A stretch of DNA of 64,000 nt from Billgrantia zhangzhouensis (GCF_021404465.1 NZ_JABFTT010000013.1:62001-126000); one strand, 5' to 3'. Shown: positions 43,036-52,548, counted from the stretch's first letter. Translations and numbers: made by a program. The notes: a model not told the origin generated them from the sequence alone.

Positions 43036-43502
43036 TTTCCCTGCAAGACCGGCGCATGTCGCAGGCGCGACGCCAGCGGGTGCTGGCGCTGTCGCTACGG
43101 CAGCAGATCGAGACCCGCTGGGCCACGCTCGGCATTCGTGTCGCCCATCGCTGCGTACGCGGCCCCGAGACCGGCATGGCCATGCTGCGAGGTCGCATGG
43201 GCGGTACCGGCCGTGCCTTCAACCTTGGCGAAATGACGCTGACCCGGGCGAGTGTCGTGCTCGACGAGGCGTCGCCCGCTGCCGGCGCCCTCGGCCACGG
43301 ATGGGTGCGCGGGCGCGACCGTCGCCATGCCGAGCTGATCGCACTGATCGACGCCTGTGCCCAGCATGAGGCTTGGGCGCGGCACATCGACAGTGAACTG
43401 ATTGCGCCGCTGGAAGATGCGCTCGAGGCGCGACGTGGCGAGGCGGCACGCGATACCGCGGCCACCCGTGTCGATTTCTTCACCCTGGTGAGAGGGGAGT
43501 GA
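43032..43502 (+). CDS. phnG: C-P lyase complex subunit PhnG
   Basis: 156 aa, start overlapping phnF by 4 bp. Family pattern: RQRVLALSLRQQIE at the start, RGPETGMAMLRGRMGGTGRAFNLGEMTLTRASV in the middle and GHGWVRGRDRRHAELIALIDA at the end. The middle motif is strongly conserved in PhnG. PhnG belongs to the PhnGHIJ core complex and, with PhnI, helps form the triphosphate-ribosyl phosphonate intermediate. Length is normal. Confidence 0.94.
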   Translation: MISLQDRRMSQARRQRVLALSLRQQIETRWATLGIRVAHRCVRGPETGMAMLRGRMGGTGRAFNLGEMTLTRASVVLDEASPAAGALGHGWVRGRDRRHAELIALIDACAQHEAWARHIDSELIAPLEDALEARRGEAARDTAATRVDFFTLVRGE

Positions 43503-43504
43503 AC

Positions 43505-44101
43505 ATGCCTTGGCCGACCCTGAACGATCCCGTACATGACAGCCAGCGTATGTTCCGTCAGTTGTTGGCGGCCATGAGCGAGCCCGGCACCCTGCATACC
43601 CTGGCGGCCCCGGCACCGCCGCAAGACGTCATTGGCCCCGCACTATGGGGTGCGCTGCTGACCCTGTGCGATCTCGATGTCCGTGTATTGCTCGCCCCTG
43701 CACTGGATACTCCGGCACTGCGCGAGGCGCTGGTCTTCCATACCGGCTGCTGCCTGACGGATGAACCGGGGTCGGCGGATTTCGCGCTGATGACGCCGGC
43801 GACGCTGTGCGAGGCGCCTGAGTTTGCGCTGGGTAGCGACGAGTACCCCGAGCGCAGTACCACGCTGCTGGTCGCACTCGAGTTCCTCGATAGCGGCGAC
43901 ACCGGAAGCGGCACTTGGCGGCTGAGTGGGCCGGGCATACCGGCCCAGCGCACGCTTCGTATGGAAGAGCGCGCTCGCCCCCTGATGCTGCGGCTTGCTG
44001 CCAATCGCCAAGGCTTTCCGTGTGGTCTCGATGCCATCCTCGGTTGTGGCGAGCGCCTCGCCGCACTGCCACGCACCACTCGAATCGAGGAGGTCGTCTG
44101 A
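43505..44101 (+). CDS. phnH: C-P lyase complex subunit PhnH
   Basis: 198 aa from ATG at 43505, with GGGGAG five bases upstream; a GTG at 43499 is possible. Family features are DPVHDSQRMFRQLLAAMSEPG, the strand after DVRVLLAP, and the C-terminal NRQGFPCGLDAIL. PhnH resembles PLP-dependent transferase folds but lacks cofactor binding and acts as a structural member of the C-P lyase core. The stop overlaps the phnI start by one base (TGATG). Confidence 0.94.
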   Translation: MPWPTLNDPVHDSQRMFRQLLAAMSEPGTLHTLAAPAPPQDVIGPALWGALLTLCDLDVRVLLAPALDTPALREALVFHTGCCLTDEPGSADFALMTPATLCEAPEFALGSDEYPERSTTLLVALEFLDSGDTGSGTWRLSGPGIPAQRTLRMEERARPLMLRLAANRQGFPCGLDAILGCGERLAALPRTTRIEEVV

Positions 44102-45258
44102 TGTATGTAGCCGTCAAAGGGGGCGAGCGCGCCATCGCCAACGCCCATCGTCTGCTGGCCGACCGCCGCCGCGGCAAGCGTGAGCGGGCTGAACTCGAGG
44201 TCGGGCAGATTCAGGACCAACTGCACCTGGCCGTCGACCGCGTCATGGCCGAGGCTTCGCTCTACGACCCCGAGCTCGCCGCGCTTGCCATCAAGCAGGC
44301 CAGCGGCGACATGATCGAGGCGGTCTTCCTGCTGCGCGCCTATCGCACCACACTGCCGCGCCTGGCGGTGAGTGAGCCGCTGGACACCGGCAGCATGCGC
44401 ATCGAGCGGCGCATCAGTGCCACCTACAAAGACATTCCCGGCGGCCAGGTGCTCGGACCGACCTATGACTATACCCACCGTCTGCTCGATTTCCTGCTGC
44501 TCGCCGGGAGCGATGCGCCGGCACCCGAGCGTAGCGAGCAGCCCCTGGAGCCATGCCCCCAGATCCTCGAACTGCTCGATGCCGAGGGGGTGATCGAGCG
44601 CGAGCTCGACGACGGTGCCGAGCCCTGCGATATCACCCGCGAGCCGCCCGATTATCCGGTCGACCGCGCCACGCGGCTGCAGATGCTGGCACGTGGCGAC
44701 GAGGGCTACCTGCTGGCGCTGGGCTACTCCACCCAGCGTGGCTATGGGCGCAACCACCCCTTTGCCGGCGAGATCCGCCTGGGCCAGGTGGAGGTGGAGA
44801 TCCTCGTCGAGGAGTGGGGCGAGGCGGTGTGCGTAGGCGAGATCGCGCTGAGCGAATGCCAGATGATCAACCAGTTCGGCGGCTCTCGTGAGGCCGCGCC
44901 GCAGTTCACCCGGGGCTACGGGCTGGCCTTCGGCCACAGCGAGCGCAAGGCCATGGCCATGGCCCTGGTCGATCGGGCGCTGCGTGCCGAGGAGCTCGGT
45001 GAGGAGGTCCAGGGCCCCGCCCAGCAGGCCGAGTTCGTGTTGGCCCACGCCGACAGCGTCGAGGCTTCGGGCTTCGTCTCGCATCTCAAGCTGCCGCACT
45101 ACGTCGATTTCCAGTCGGAGCTGGAACTGCTGCGCCGCCTGCGACGGGAATACGAAGCGACATCCCCCGGCCGGACCGAGGCCGCCGAAGCCGGGCCGTC
45201 CCAGGGTGAACCTCAGGCAAGCACAGCAGACACCGCGAATCCCGGGAGCACTGTATGA
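44101..45258 (+). CDS. phnI: C-P lyase complex subunit PhnI (nucleosidase/phosphonylase)
   Basis: 385 aa starting MYVAVKGGERAIANAHRLLA, the typical PhnI N-terminus. The family stretch TPR-like helix ALAIKQASGDMIEAVFLLRAYRTTLPR and the motif ISATYKDIPGGQVLGPTYDYTHRLLDF are conserved. PhnI with GHL replaces adenine of ATP by the phosphonate to yield a ribose triphosphate phosphonate. The C-terminal 30 residues are low complexity (GRTEAAEAGPSQG) and probably disordered. It overlaps phnJ by 4 bp. Confidence 0.96.
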   Translation: MYVAVKGGERAIANAHRLLADRRRGKRERAELEVGQIQDQLHLAVDRVMAEASLYDPELAALAIKQASGDMIEAVFLLRAYRTTLPRLAVSEPLDTGSMRIERRISATYKDIPGGQVLGPTYDYTHRLLDFLLLAGSDAPAPERSEQPLEPCPQILELLDAEGVIERELDDGAEPCDITREPPDYPVDRATRLQMLARGDEGYLLALGYSTQRGYGRNHPFAGEIRLGQVEVEILVEEWGEAVCVGEIALSECQMINQFGGSREAAPQFTRGYGLAFGHSERKAMAMALVDRALRAEELGEEVQGPAQQAEFVLAHADSVEASGFVSHLKLPHYVDFQSELELLRRLRREYEATSPGRTEAAEAGPSQGEPQASTADTANPGSTV

Positions 45259-46088
45259 ACGGCTACAACTTCGCCTACCTCGACGAGCAGACCAAGCGCA
45301 TGATCCGCCGTGCCCTGCTGAAGGCGGTGGCCATTCCCGGCTACCAGGTGCCTTTCGGCGGCCGCGAGATGCCCATGCCCTATGGCTGGGGTACCGGTGG
45401 CATGCAGCTCACTGCCAGCATTCTTGGTGCCGACGACGTGCTCAAGGTGATCGACCAGGGCGCCGACGACACCACCAATGCGGTCAGCATTCGTGCCTTC
45501 TTCGAGCGGGTGGCCGGGGTCGAGACGACAACCGCGACACGGGCGGCCAGCATCATCCAGACCCGCCACCGTATCCCCGAAACGCCGCTCGAGCCGGGCC
45601 AGATCCTGGTATTCCAGGTGCCCATACCCGAACCGCTGCGCTTCATCGAGCCCAGCGAGCGGGAAACCCGGCTGATGCACGCCCTGGAGGAGTACGGGGT
45701 GATGCATGTGAAGCTCTACGAAGACATTGCCCGGCATGGGCATATCGCCACCACCTACGCCTATCCGGTCAAGGTCGATGGCCGCTACGTCATGGATCCT
45801 TCGCCGATCCCCAAGTTCGACAATCCCAAGCTCGACATGAGCCCCGCGCTGCTGCTGTTCGGCGCAGGCCGGGAGAAGCGGCTCTACGCCATACCGCCGC
45901 ATACTCGGGTCGAGAGTCTCGACTTCGAGGATCACCCCTTCGAGATCCAGCGCTGGGACGAGCGTTGCGCACTGTGCGACAGCGCTGAGAGCTTCCTCGA
46001 CGAGGTGATCACCGATGACGCCGGCGGACGCATGTTCGTCTGCTCCGATACTGACTACTGCGAACGCCGCCGCGAGGAGAGCGCATGA
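45255..46088 (+). CDS. phnJ: Radical SAM C-P lyase PhnJ
   Basis: 277 aa. This enzyme cleaves the carbon-phosphorus bond using an iron-sulfur cluster and S-adenosylmethionine. Four conserved cysteines are Cys238, Cys241, Cys263 and Cys269, spaced 3, 22 and 6, the same spacing as the catalytic cysteines I recall for E. coli PhnJ. YNFAYLDEQTKRMIRRALLKA and PFGGREMPMPYGWGTGG are hallmark sequences. Full length, no lost key residue, so C-P bond cleavage should be functional. Confidence 0.97.
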   Translation: MNGYNFAYLDEQTKRMIRRALLKAVAIPGYQVPFGGREMPMPYGWGTGGMQLTASILGADDVLKVIDQGADDTTNAVSIRAFFERVAGVETTTATRAASIIQTRHRIPETPLEPGQILVFQVPIPEPLRFIEPSERETRLMHALEEYGVMHVKLYEDIARHGHIATTYAYPVKVDGRYVMDPSPIPKFDNPKLDMSPALLLFGAGREKRLYAIPPHTRVESLDFEDHPFEIQRWDERCALCDSAESFLDEVITDDAGGRMFVCSDTDYCERRREESA

Positions 46089-46936
46089 GCCGTCCCGATC
46101 TTCCTGGTTCCCAATGTCCTGAAGCAGAGCCTGCTCCATCACTCCGCTGCCCTGACCTGGCTCGCCCCGTCCTGCTTGACGTACAGGAGGTCACGCGGCT
46201 CTACGGCCCCGGCAAGGGCTGCGAGGCGGTCGACTTTCGCCTGCATGCCGGCGAGGTGCTCGGCATCGTCGGTGAGTCCGGCTCCGGCAAGTCGACCCTG
46301 CTACGCGTGCTGGCCGGCCTGGAAGCGCCGGATGCCGGCCGGGTGGTCTATCACCGCCCGGGCGATAGCCTCGAGACCGACCTCTACGCCATTGGCGAGG
46401 CGCGCCGCCGCGCCCTGCTGCGTCTGGAGTGGGGCTTGGTGCATCAGAACCCGCGCGACGGCCTGCGCATGAGTGTATCGGCAGGGGCCAACGTCGGCGA
46501 GCGCCTGATGGCACTGGGCCAGCGCCACTATGGCCAGTTGCGAGCCGCCGGACAGGACTGGATGACCCAGGTGGAACTCGACCCCGAGCGCATCGACGAC
46601 GTGCCACACACCTTCTCCGGCGGCATGCAGCAGCGCCTGCAGATCGCCCGCACCCTGGTCACCCGGCCGCGGCTGGTGTTCATGGACGAGCCCACCGGCG
46701 GACTCGACGTCTCGGTGCAGGCACGCCTGCTCGATATGCTGCGCACCCTGGTGCGCCAGCTTGGGTTGTCGATGGTGCTGGTGACCCACGACCTCGCCGT
46801 GGCCCGCCTGCTCGCCCACCGGCTGCTGGTGATGCGCCGTGGCCGGGTGGTGGAAGCGGGACTCACCGACCAGATACTCGACGATCCGCAGCACGCCTAC
46901 ACCCAGTTGCTGGTGTCGTCGGTGCTGACACCCTGA
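46085..46936 (+). CDS. phnK: ABC-type ATPase PhnK of the C-P lyase system
   Basis: 283 aa. Walker A GESGSGKST, signature FSGGMQQ, Walker B PRLVFMDEPTGGLD and H-loop VTHDLA are intact. PhnK resembles oligopeptide transporter ATPases but binds the PhnGHIJ core rather than a permease. An N-terminal extension of about 30 residues (SRPDLPGSQCPEAEPAPS) precedes the normal domain. It overlaps phnJ by 4 bp and lies 14 bp before phnL. Confidence 0.95.
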   Translation: MSRPDLPGSQCPEAEPAPSLRCPDLARPVLLDVQEVTRLYGPGKGCEAVDFRLHAGEVLGIVGESGSGKSTLLRVLAGLEAPDAGRVVYHRPGDSLETDLYAIGEARRRALLRLEWGLVHQNPRDGLRMSVSAGANVGERLMALGQRHYGQLRAAGQDWMTQVELDPERIDDVPHTFSGGMQQRLQIARTLVTRPRLVFMDEPTGGLDVSVQARLLDMLRTLVRQLGLSMVLVTHDLAVARLLAHRLLVMRRGRVVEAGLTDQILDDPQHAYTQLLVSSVLTP

Positions 46937-46950
46937 CCGAGGAGACGATC

Positions 46951-47700
46951 ATGAACCCGATTCTCACCGTCGAAGGCCTGGGCAAGGGCTTCGTGCTACA
47001 CGGCCAGGGCGGGCTCGCGCTCACGGTCATGCGCGATCTCGCGCTCGATCTCCGGCGCGGCGAATGCTTGGTGCTGGCCGGCCCCAGCGGCATCGGCAAG
47101 AGCACGCTGCTCAAGATTCTCTATGGCAACTACCTGGCCGGACATGGGCGTATTCGCCTGCATTTCGATGACGGGCCGCTGACGCTCACCGAACTGCCGG
47201 CTCACGCCTGGCATGCCCTGCGTCGCGACGTGATCGGCTATGTCAGCCAATTCCTGCGGGTGGTTCCGCGTGTCTCGACCTGCGAGGTGGTGATGGAGCC
47301 ACTGCTGGCACGCGGAGCCGATGCCGTCGAGAGCAGGCTTCGCGCCGAGACTCTGCTGGCCCGGCTCAACCTGCCCGAGCGGCTATGGTCGCTGCCGCCC
47401 GGGACTTTCTCCGGAGGTGAGCAGCAGCGCGTCAACATTGCCCGCGGCTTCATCGGCGAGCATCCCTTGCTGCTGCTCGACGAACCCACTGCCTCACTGG
47501 ATGCCGCCAACCGCGCGGTGGTGATCGAGCTGATTCGCGAGGCCAAGGCTCGCGGTGCCGCCATGCTCGGCATCTTTCACGACGAGGACGTGCGCGAGCG
47601 CGTGGCCGATCGCCTGCTGCCGCTCGAGAACTACATGGACGACCCGAGCCGTGCGCGGATCGATGCCAGCCAGCTTTTTCAGGAGAACGACCATGAGTGA
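46951..47700 (+). CDS. phnL: ABC-type ATPase PhnL of the C-P lyase system
   Basis: 249 aa from ATG at 46951 with GAGGAGAC upstream; a long out-of-family extension of the same frame overlaps phnK and is rejected. Walker A GPSGIGKST, signature FSGGEQQ, Walker B PLLLLDEPTASLD and H-loop IFHDE fit PhnL. With PhnK it forms an ATPase pair on the C-P lyase core. It overlaps phnM by 8 bp. Confidence 0.95.
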   Translation: MNPILTVEGLGKGFVLHGQGGLALTVMRDLALDLRRGECLVLAGPSGIGKSTLLKILYGNYLAGHGRIRLHFDDGPLTLTELPAHAWHALRRDVIGYVSQFLRVVPRVSTCEVVMEPLLARGADAVESRLRAETLLARLNLPERLWSLPPGTFSGGEQQRVNIARGFIGEHPLLLLDEPTASLDAANRAVVIELIREAKARGAAMLGIFHDEDVRERVADRLLPLENYMDDPSRARIDASQLFQENDHE

Positions 47701-48835
47701 ACAGATTCTCAGCAATGCCCGGCTGGTACTCGACGATGAGGTCGTGACGGGCAGTCTGGTGATACGCGACGGACGCATCGCTGGGCTCGATATCGCCCCG
47801 AGCCGGCATTCGGCGGCGATCGACTGCGACGGCGATTATTTGCTGCCGGGGCTGGTCGAGCTGCATACCGACAATATGGAGAAGTATTTTCAGCCGCGCC
47901 CCAAGGTAGCCTGGCCGGCGCGCCAGGCGGCGCTGGCCCACGACGCCCAGATGGCGGCTAGCGGCATCACCACGGTGTTCGATGCCGTGGCCATTGGCGA
48001 CGTCAACAAGCAGAGCATGCGCCACCAGGCGCTCGCCGAGATGTGTCGGGCGATCGACGATATCGTCGACGGCGGGCTGGCGCGGGTCGACCACCGCCTG
48101 CACTTGCGCTGCGAGGTCAGCCAGGCCGAAACGCTGGAGCGCTTTTGTGAACTCGCCGATCTGCCGCGACTGGGCCTGGTGTCGCTGATGGACCATACCC
48201 CTGGTCAGCGCCAGTTCGTTTCCTTCGAAGCTTACAGCACCTATTACCAGGGCAAGTACGGGTTGAGCGACAGCGAGCTGGAGACCTTCGTCACCCAGCA
48301 GCGTGCCAGCAGTGCCCGCTACAGTGCCCAGCATCGACGCGCCATCGCCGCCGAGTGCCACTCCCGCGGCTTGGCACTGGCGAGCCACGACGACGCCACC
48401 CTGGAACACGTCGCCGAGAGCCGCGAGTACGGCACCCGGGTCGCCGAATTCCCGACAACCCTGGAGGCGGCCGAGGCCTCGCACCGCGCCGGCATGGCGG
48501 TCATGATGGGTGCGCCCAACGTGGTGCGCGGCGGGTCGCACTCCGGCAATGTTGCCGCTGCCGATCTGGTAGCACGTGGTGTGCTGGACGTGCTCTCTTC
48601 CGACTATTACCCGGCGGCGCTGCTCGATGCCGTGTTCCGCATCGCGCGAATGGAGGGCGGCTATACGCTCCCCCGTGCGGTGGCCACTGCTTCGCGGATA
48701 CCGGCCGAGGCCGTGGGTCTGACCGACCGTGGGCGGCTTGCCGCGGGATCGCGCGCGGACCTGGTCCGGGTCAGGCTGTGCGACGATCATCCGCTGGTCG
48801 AGCGAGTCTGGTCGGCTGGCCGGCAGGTGCACTGA
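47693..48835 (+). CDS. phnM: Ribose triphosphonate pyrophosphohydrolase PhnM
   Basis: 380 aa, amidohydrolase fold. PhnM removes pyrophosphate from the triphosphate ribosyl phosphonate to give the substrate of PhnJ. The family motif LLPGLVELHTDNMEKYFQPRPKV holds metal-binding residues. Later metal-site histidines and aspartates occur in LVSLMDHTPGQRQF, LASHDDATLEHV and VLSSDYYPAALL. It starts inside the phnL end and its stop overlaps the phnN start by one base. Confidence 0.96.
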   Translation: MSEQILSNARLVLDDEVVTGSLVIRDGRIAGLDIAPSRHSAAIDCDGDYLLPGLVELHTDNMEKYFQPRPKVAWPARQAALAHDAQMAASGITTVFDAVAIGDVNKQSMRHQALAEMCRAIDDIVDGGLARVDHRLHLRCEVSQAETLERFCELADLPRLGLVSLMDHTPGQRQFVSFEAYSTYYQGKYGLSDSELETFVTQQRASSARYSAQHRRAIAAECHSRGLALASHDDATLEHVAESREYGTRVAEFPTTLEAAEASHRAGMAVMMGAPNVVRGGSHSGNVAAADLVARGVLDVLSSDYYPAALLDAVFRIARMEGGYTLPRAVATASRIPAEAVGLTDRGRLAAGSRADLVRVRLCDDHPLVERVWSAGRQVH

Positions 48836-49395
48836 TGGCTGGCCTTGGCGAGGCGGGACGACTGGTTTACGTGATGGGGGCCAGCGGGGTGGGCAAGGAC
48901 AGCCTGCTGCGCGCTGCCCGGCGCCGTCATCCACAGTGGCCGGTGGCTCATCGCTATATCACCCGGGAGAGCGGCGCCAGTGAGGACTGCGTGAGCCTCA
49001 GCCGAGAAGAATTCAGCTGGCGCCGCCAGGCGGGCCTGTTCTGCCTCGACTGGCAGGCACACGGCCTGAATTATGCCTTGGGCATCGAGGTGGAAGCCTG
49101 GCTCGAACGGGGCATGACGGTGCTGGTGAACGGCAGCCGCCATGCGCTGGCAAGGGCCGAGGCGCGTTTCAGCCGGCAACTGCGCCCGGTGCTGGTCTCT
49201 GCGCGCCCCGAGGTGCTCTACGAGCGGCTGATGTCCCGTGGTCGCGAGAACCCCGCCGAGATCGAAGCGCGGCTGGCCCGCCACCGTCGGCTCGACCAGG
49301 CCTGCCCCGGGGTGCATCGGCTCGATAACAGCGGAGCCTTGTCAGACACCGTGGCGGCGCTCGATGCCTGGCTGTCCGAGGAGTGCGTGTCATGA
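48835..49395 (+). CDS. phnN: Ribose 1,5-bisphosphate phosphokinase PhnN
   Basis: 186 aa, guanylate-kinase-like. Walker A MGASGVGKDSLL is near the N-terminus, and the family motif HRYITRESGASEDCVSLSREEF follows. It converts ribose 1,5-bisphosphate, derived from the C-P lyase product after PhnP, to PRPP so that the ribose is recycled. It overlaps both neighbours (TGATG with phnM, ATGA with phnP). Confidence 0.94.
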   Translation: MAGLGEAGRLVYVMGASGVGKDSLLRAARRRHPQWPVAHRYITRESGASEDCVSLSREEFSWRRQAGLFCLDWQAHGLNYALGIEVEAWLERGMTVLVNGSRHALARAEARFSRQLRPVLVSARPEVLYERLMSRGRENPAEIEARLARHRRLDQACPGVHRLDNSGALSDTVAALDAWLSEECVS

Positions 49396-50171
49396 GGCTG
49401 CGCTTTATCGGCACAGGCGACAGCGCCCAGGTGCCGCGCTTCGGTTGTGACTGCATGGCGTGCGAGCGTGCCCGGGTATTGAGCTGTCATCGACGCGGGC
49501 CCTGTTGCGCCGAGGTGAGGGTGGATGGCCACCGTTACCTGCTCGATGCCGGTCGCATGGACCTGGCGGAAAGCTGTGAGCGCGAGCGTCCGGCGGCGAT
49601 CTTGCTGACTCACTACCATGCTGACCATGTCCAGGGGCTCTTTCACCTGCGCTGGGGCACCGGCGAGCCGATCCCCGTCTACGGGCCCAAGGATGCCCAT
49701 GGCTGTGCCGATCTCTTCAAGCATTCCGGCGTGTTGGATTTTCAGCCCGGGCTCAAGCCGTTCCGGCCGCTGCGCCTGGTCGGGTGCGAGATGATTCCGG
49801 TACCGCTCACCCACAGCAAACCGACACTGGGGTTCTGCCTGGATGACGGCGGTACGCGTCTGGCCTATCTCACCGATACCTGCGGCCTGCCGGTCGAGAC
49901 TGATCGCTTTCTGCGAGACTGGCGGCCCGATGTGGTCGTACTCGACGCCACGTATCCGGGCAGCCATGCGGAGCCGCGCAACCACAACACGGTACCCATG
50001 GCACTGGAGATCCTCGAGCGATTGGCTCCACGGCAGGCATGGCTGACGCACCTTGGCCATGAGGTGGATGCCGAGCTAATGAGTGTGCCCCTGGCATTGC
50101 CACCCAACGTGGCACTGGCACAGGATGGACTCGAGCTCGATCTTGGCGCGGCTCAGGCATGGACTGCCTAA
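49392..50171 (+). CDS. phnP: Cyclic phosphodiesterase PhnP
   Basis: 259 aa from ATG at 49392, metallo-beta-lactamase fold. The metal motif THYHADHVQG and the later LTDT and LTHLGHEVD supply the metal ligands. The N-terminal zinc-binding cysteine set is visible in RFGCDCMACERAR. PhnP opens the 1,2-cyclic ribose phosphate made by PhnJ. It is the last gene of the operon. No phnO (aminoalkylphosphonate acetyltransferase) lies between phnN and phnP. Confidence 0.94.
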   Translation: MRLRFIGTGDSAQVPRFGCDCMACERARVLSCHRRGPCCAEVRVDGHRYLLDAGRMDLAESCERERPAAILLTHYHADHVQGLFHLRWGTGEPIPVYGPKDAHGCADLFKHSGVLDFQPGLKPFRPLRLVGCEMIPVPLTHSKPTLGFCLDDGGTRLAYLTDTCGLPVETDRFLRDWRPDVVVLDATYPGSHAEPRNHNTVPMALEILERLAPRQAWLTHLGHEVDAELMSVPLALPPNVALAQDGLELDLGAAQAWTA

Positions 50172-50317
50172 GTTTGAGTTTGGCTTGCTGGACAGGTAAA
50201 CCGAGCTTGGCAAAGGACCGTAACCGAGGAACCAAACTCCCTTACCTGCTGCTTGTCGGGCCTGCACTATGGTGAGGTCAGGACATTCGCTCATGCGGAC
50301 AGACAGGGAGAGAGTCA

Positions 50318-51487
50318 ATGAAAGCGCTGTGTTGGCACGGCAAGAATGACATTCGCTACGAAACGGTTCCCGACCCTCGCATCGAGGATCCCCGCGACGC
50401 CATCATCAACGTGAGCAGCTGCGCCATCTGCGGCTCTGACCTTCATCTCTTTCACCACTTCATTCCGGCCATGGAGTCGGGCGACGTGGTGGGGCACGAG
50501 TTCATGGGCGAGGTGATGGAGGTCGGCGCCGAGACCCGCGACCTCAAGGTCGGCGACCGTGTCGTGGTGCCCTTCACCATCACCTGTGGCGATTGCGAGC
50601 AGTGTCGGCGCGGCAATTTTTCCCTCTGCGAGCGCTCTAACCGTAACAAGGCACTGGCCGACAAGGTCTTCGGTCATGCTGGCGCCGGCTTGTTCGGCTA
50701 CTCGCATCTCACCGGTGGCTATGCCGGCGGTCAGGCGGAATACGTGCGCGTGCCCTTCGCCGACAATACCCACGTCAAGGTACCCGACAGCCTGACCGAC
50801 GAGCAGGTACTGTTCCTCGGCGATATTTTTCCCACCGGCTGGCAGGCCGCGGTGCAGTGCGACATCGAGCCCACCGACACCGTGGTCGTGTGGGGTGCCG
50901 GCCCGGTCGGCCAGTTCTGCGTGCGCAGCGCCGTGCTGCTGGGGGCAGAACAGGTCGTGGCGATCGACAACGTACCGGAGCGCCTGGCCATGGCCGAGGC
51001 CGGTGGGGCAATCGCGCTCAACTTCGATGAAGAGAGCGTGCTCGCCCGCCTGCAGGAACTGACCCAGGGCAAGGGGCCGGAGAAGTGCATCGACGCGGTG
51101 GGGCTGGAGTCCCATGTGCCGCGTTCCATCGACTCGGTCTACGATCGCTTCAAGCAGGCGATGATGCTGGAGAATGATCGCGCCCACGTGCTGCGCGAGA
51201 TGATCTACGTTTGTCGCCCGGGGGGCATTCTGTCGATTCCCGGCGTCTATGGTGGCCTGATCGACAAGGTGCCCATGGGGCCGTTGATGAACAAGGGCCT
51301 GACCGTGCGCACCGGACAGACCCACGTCAAGCGCTGGACCGACGAGCTGCTGAGCCTGATCGACGATGGGCAGATCGATCCTTCCTTCGTGGTCACCCAT
51401 AGTGCCGGGCTCGAGCAGGGGCCGGACATGTACAACACCTTCCGTGACAAGCAGGACGGCTGCGTGAAGGTGGTGCTCAAGCCCTGA
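50318..51487 (+). CDS. Zinc-dependent alcohol dehydrogenase (MDR superfamily)
   Basis: 389 aa. Catalytic zinc ligands appear in [11 protein letters not shown] and [10 protein letters not shown]. The structural zinc lobe is [15 protein letters not shown]. The NAD(P)-binding loop is [17 protein letters not shown]. The long insert before the C-terminus ([21 protein letters not shown]) resembles glutathione-independent formaldehyde dehydrogenase-type enzymes, so aldehyde or alcohol detoxification is plausible. The substrate is not settled. GGGAGAG precedes the start. A small membrane protein gene follows after 36 bp. Confidence 0.88.
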   Translation: MKALCWHGKNDIRYETVPDPRIEDPRDAIINVSSCAICGSDLHLFHHFIPAMESGDVVGHEFMGEVMEVGAETRDLKVGDRVVVPFTITCGDCEQCRRGNFSLCERSNRNKALADKVFGHAGAGLFGYSHLTGGYAGGQAEYVRVPFADNTHVKVPDSLTDEQVLFLGDIFPTGWQAAVQCDIEPTDTVVVWGAGPVGQFCVRSAVLLGAEQVVAIDNVPERLAMAEAGGAIALNFDEESVLARLQELTQGKGPEKCIDAVGLESHVPRSIDSVYDRFKQAMMLENDRAHVLREMIYVCRPGGILSIPGVYGGLIDKVPMGPLMNKGLTVRTGQTHVKRWTDELLSLIDDGQIDPSFVVTHSAGLEQGPDMYNTFRDKQDGCVKVVLKP

Positions 51488-51523
51488 TCGGCTGGTAGCA
51501 GGCAAACGAACAAGGAGGTGAGC

Positions 51524-52123
51524 ATGAACATCGATCGTCGCCATTCACTACAGCCCAGCGACCGGCTGGTACGGGGGCTGGGCTGGCTCGGCATTGGACT
51601 GGGCCTGTATCAACTGCTGGCGCCGCGCAGCGTGACCCGCGCGCTCGGGGTCGAAGGGGCCGAAGCCTTGGTGCGTACCTGCGGAGCACGCGGTGTCGCG
51701 ACCGGTTTTGGCGCGCTCTCGGTCAATCCCAAACCCGCACTATGGGCGCGTAGTGCCGGCGATATCCTGGACCTGGCGGCCCTGCTGGCCTTGCTCGCCG
51801 ATCGCGATCATCCCAAGCGGGGCAACGTCAAACTTGCCTTGGTCGGAGTAGGCGCATGTGCCGCAGGGCACCTATATTGCGCTCGGGATCAAACCCGGCG
51901 TCACGCTTATCAGGCTGGGCGTACACCCGACTACAGCACACGCAGCGGCTTCCCCCAGGGCTTGGAGCGTGCCCGTGGAGCCGCGGCGCGCAGTGGTGGG
52001 CTGCCTTCACGTCCCGCTGCCCTCCCGTCACCGGCACGTTCGCCGGGGCCGCGGCTGCAGCCAACGGCATCCTATCGTCGCGATACCAGCGGCTATGCCA
52101 AGGGCAGCGATTACGACTACTGA
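51524..52123 (+). CDS. Membrane protein resembling the N-terminal module of cyclase/dehydrase proteins
   Basis: 199 aa from ATG at 51524, six bases after AAGGAGG. The first 120 residues hold about three hydrophobic segments (LVRGLGWLGIGLGLYQLLAP, then ILDLAALLALL, then VKLALVGVGACAAGHLY). RGLGWLGIGLGLYQLLAPRSVTRALGV resembles the start of membrane-bound SRPBCC cyclase/dehydrase proteins, but no SRPBCC domain follows. The C-terminal 75 residues are Arg/Ser/Pro-rich and probably disordered. It is probably cotranscribed with the dehydrogenase. Function unknown. Confidence 0.65.
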   Translation: MNIDRRHSLQPSDRLVRGLGWLGIGLGLYQLLAPRSVTRALGVEGAEALVRTCGARGVATGFGALSVNPKPALWARSAGDILDLAALLALLADRDHPKRGNVKLALVGVGACAAGHLYCARDQTRRHAYQAGRTPDYSTRSGFPQGLERARGAAARSGGLPSRPAALPSPARSPGPRLQPTASYRRDTSGYAKGSDYDY

Positions 52124-52163
52124 GCCGCGAAGCGTATCGAAACCAGACATATCGAACGTACAA

Positions 52164-52198
52164 GCAGAAGGCCGAGCCGCGCAGGTTCGGCCTTCTGC
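52164..52198. terminator. Hairpin between the membrane protein and the zinc-ribbon gene
   Basis: Stem GCAGAAGGCCGAGCC with GGTTCGGCCTTCTGC (one wobble) around CGCGCA. It lies between convergent genes and can serve both directions, though there is no long T-tract. Confidence 0.65.
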
Positions 52199-52226
52199 CG
52201 TGAAGGGCGCCAGCGCGGCGAAACAT

Positions 52227-52406
52227 TCATCCGCCGCCTATCCCTTCGATGACGTAGCCGGAGCCGCCGCACTCGGGACAGGTACCGTCACCGATTCGGC
52301 CCTCGCCCTTGCACTTCGGGCATACGTTCTCGCCGGTTCCGGGCGTACCGGGAGGTGCTTCATCGCCCGGCTGCTCGGGCCGGGGCGCATCGGGTTTGCG
52401 TGCCAT
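52227..52406 (-). CDS. DnaJ-type zinc-ribbon miniprotein
   Basis: 59 aa from ATG at 52406, five bases after AAGGAGG. It has a Pro-rich start (PDAPRPEQPGDEAPPGTPG) and then two C-x-x-C-x-G-x-G units, CPKCKGEG and CPECGGSG, exactly the zinc centre of DnaJ. No J-domain is present. Similar stand-alone zinc ribbons exist in proteobacteria, but their role is unknown; binding of unfolded protein or RNA is speculation. Confidence 0.75.
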   Translation of the reverse strand: MARKPDAPRPEQPGDEAPPGTPGTGENVCPKCKGEGRIGDGTCPECGGSGYVIEGIGGG

Positions 52407-52548
52407 ATCTGCCTCCTTGCCGATTGTGTGGGCCTCTCTGTATGACAAGTTAGGCAAGTCCCGCGGTAGGCCACAAGCGAGACGATGGCGACGATGATGG
52501 TCATGTCACCCATGGCAGTGCCAGAATGAAGGCTTCAGGAGGAAGCCC

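Noticed and set aside
51856..52445. Overlapping plus-strand frames past the membrane-protein gene
   Set aside because: They run through the terminator hairpin and opposite the zinc-ribbon gene and show no domain.
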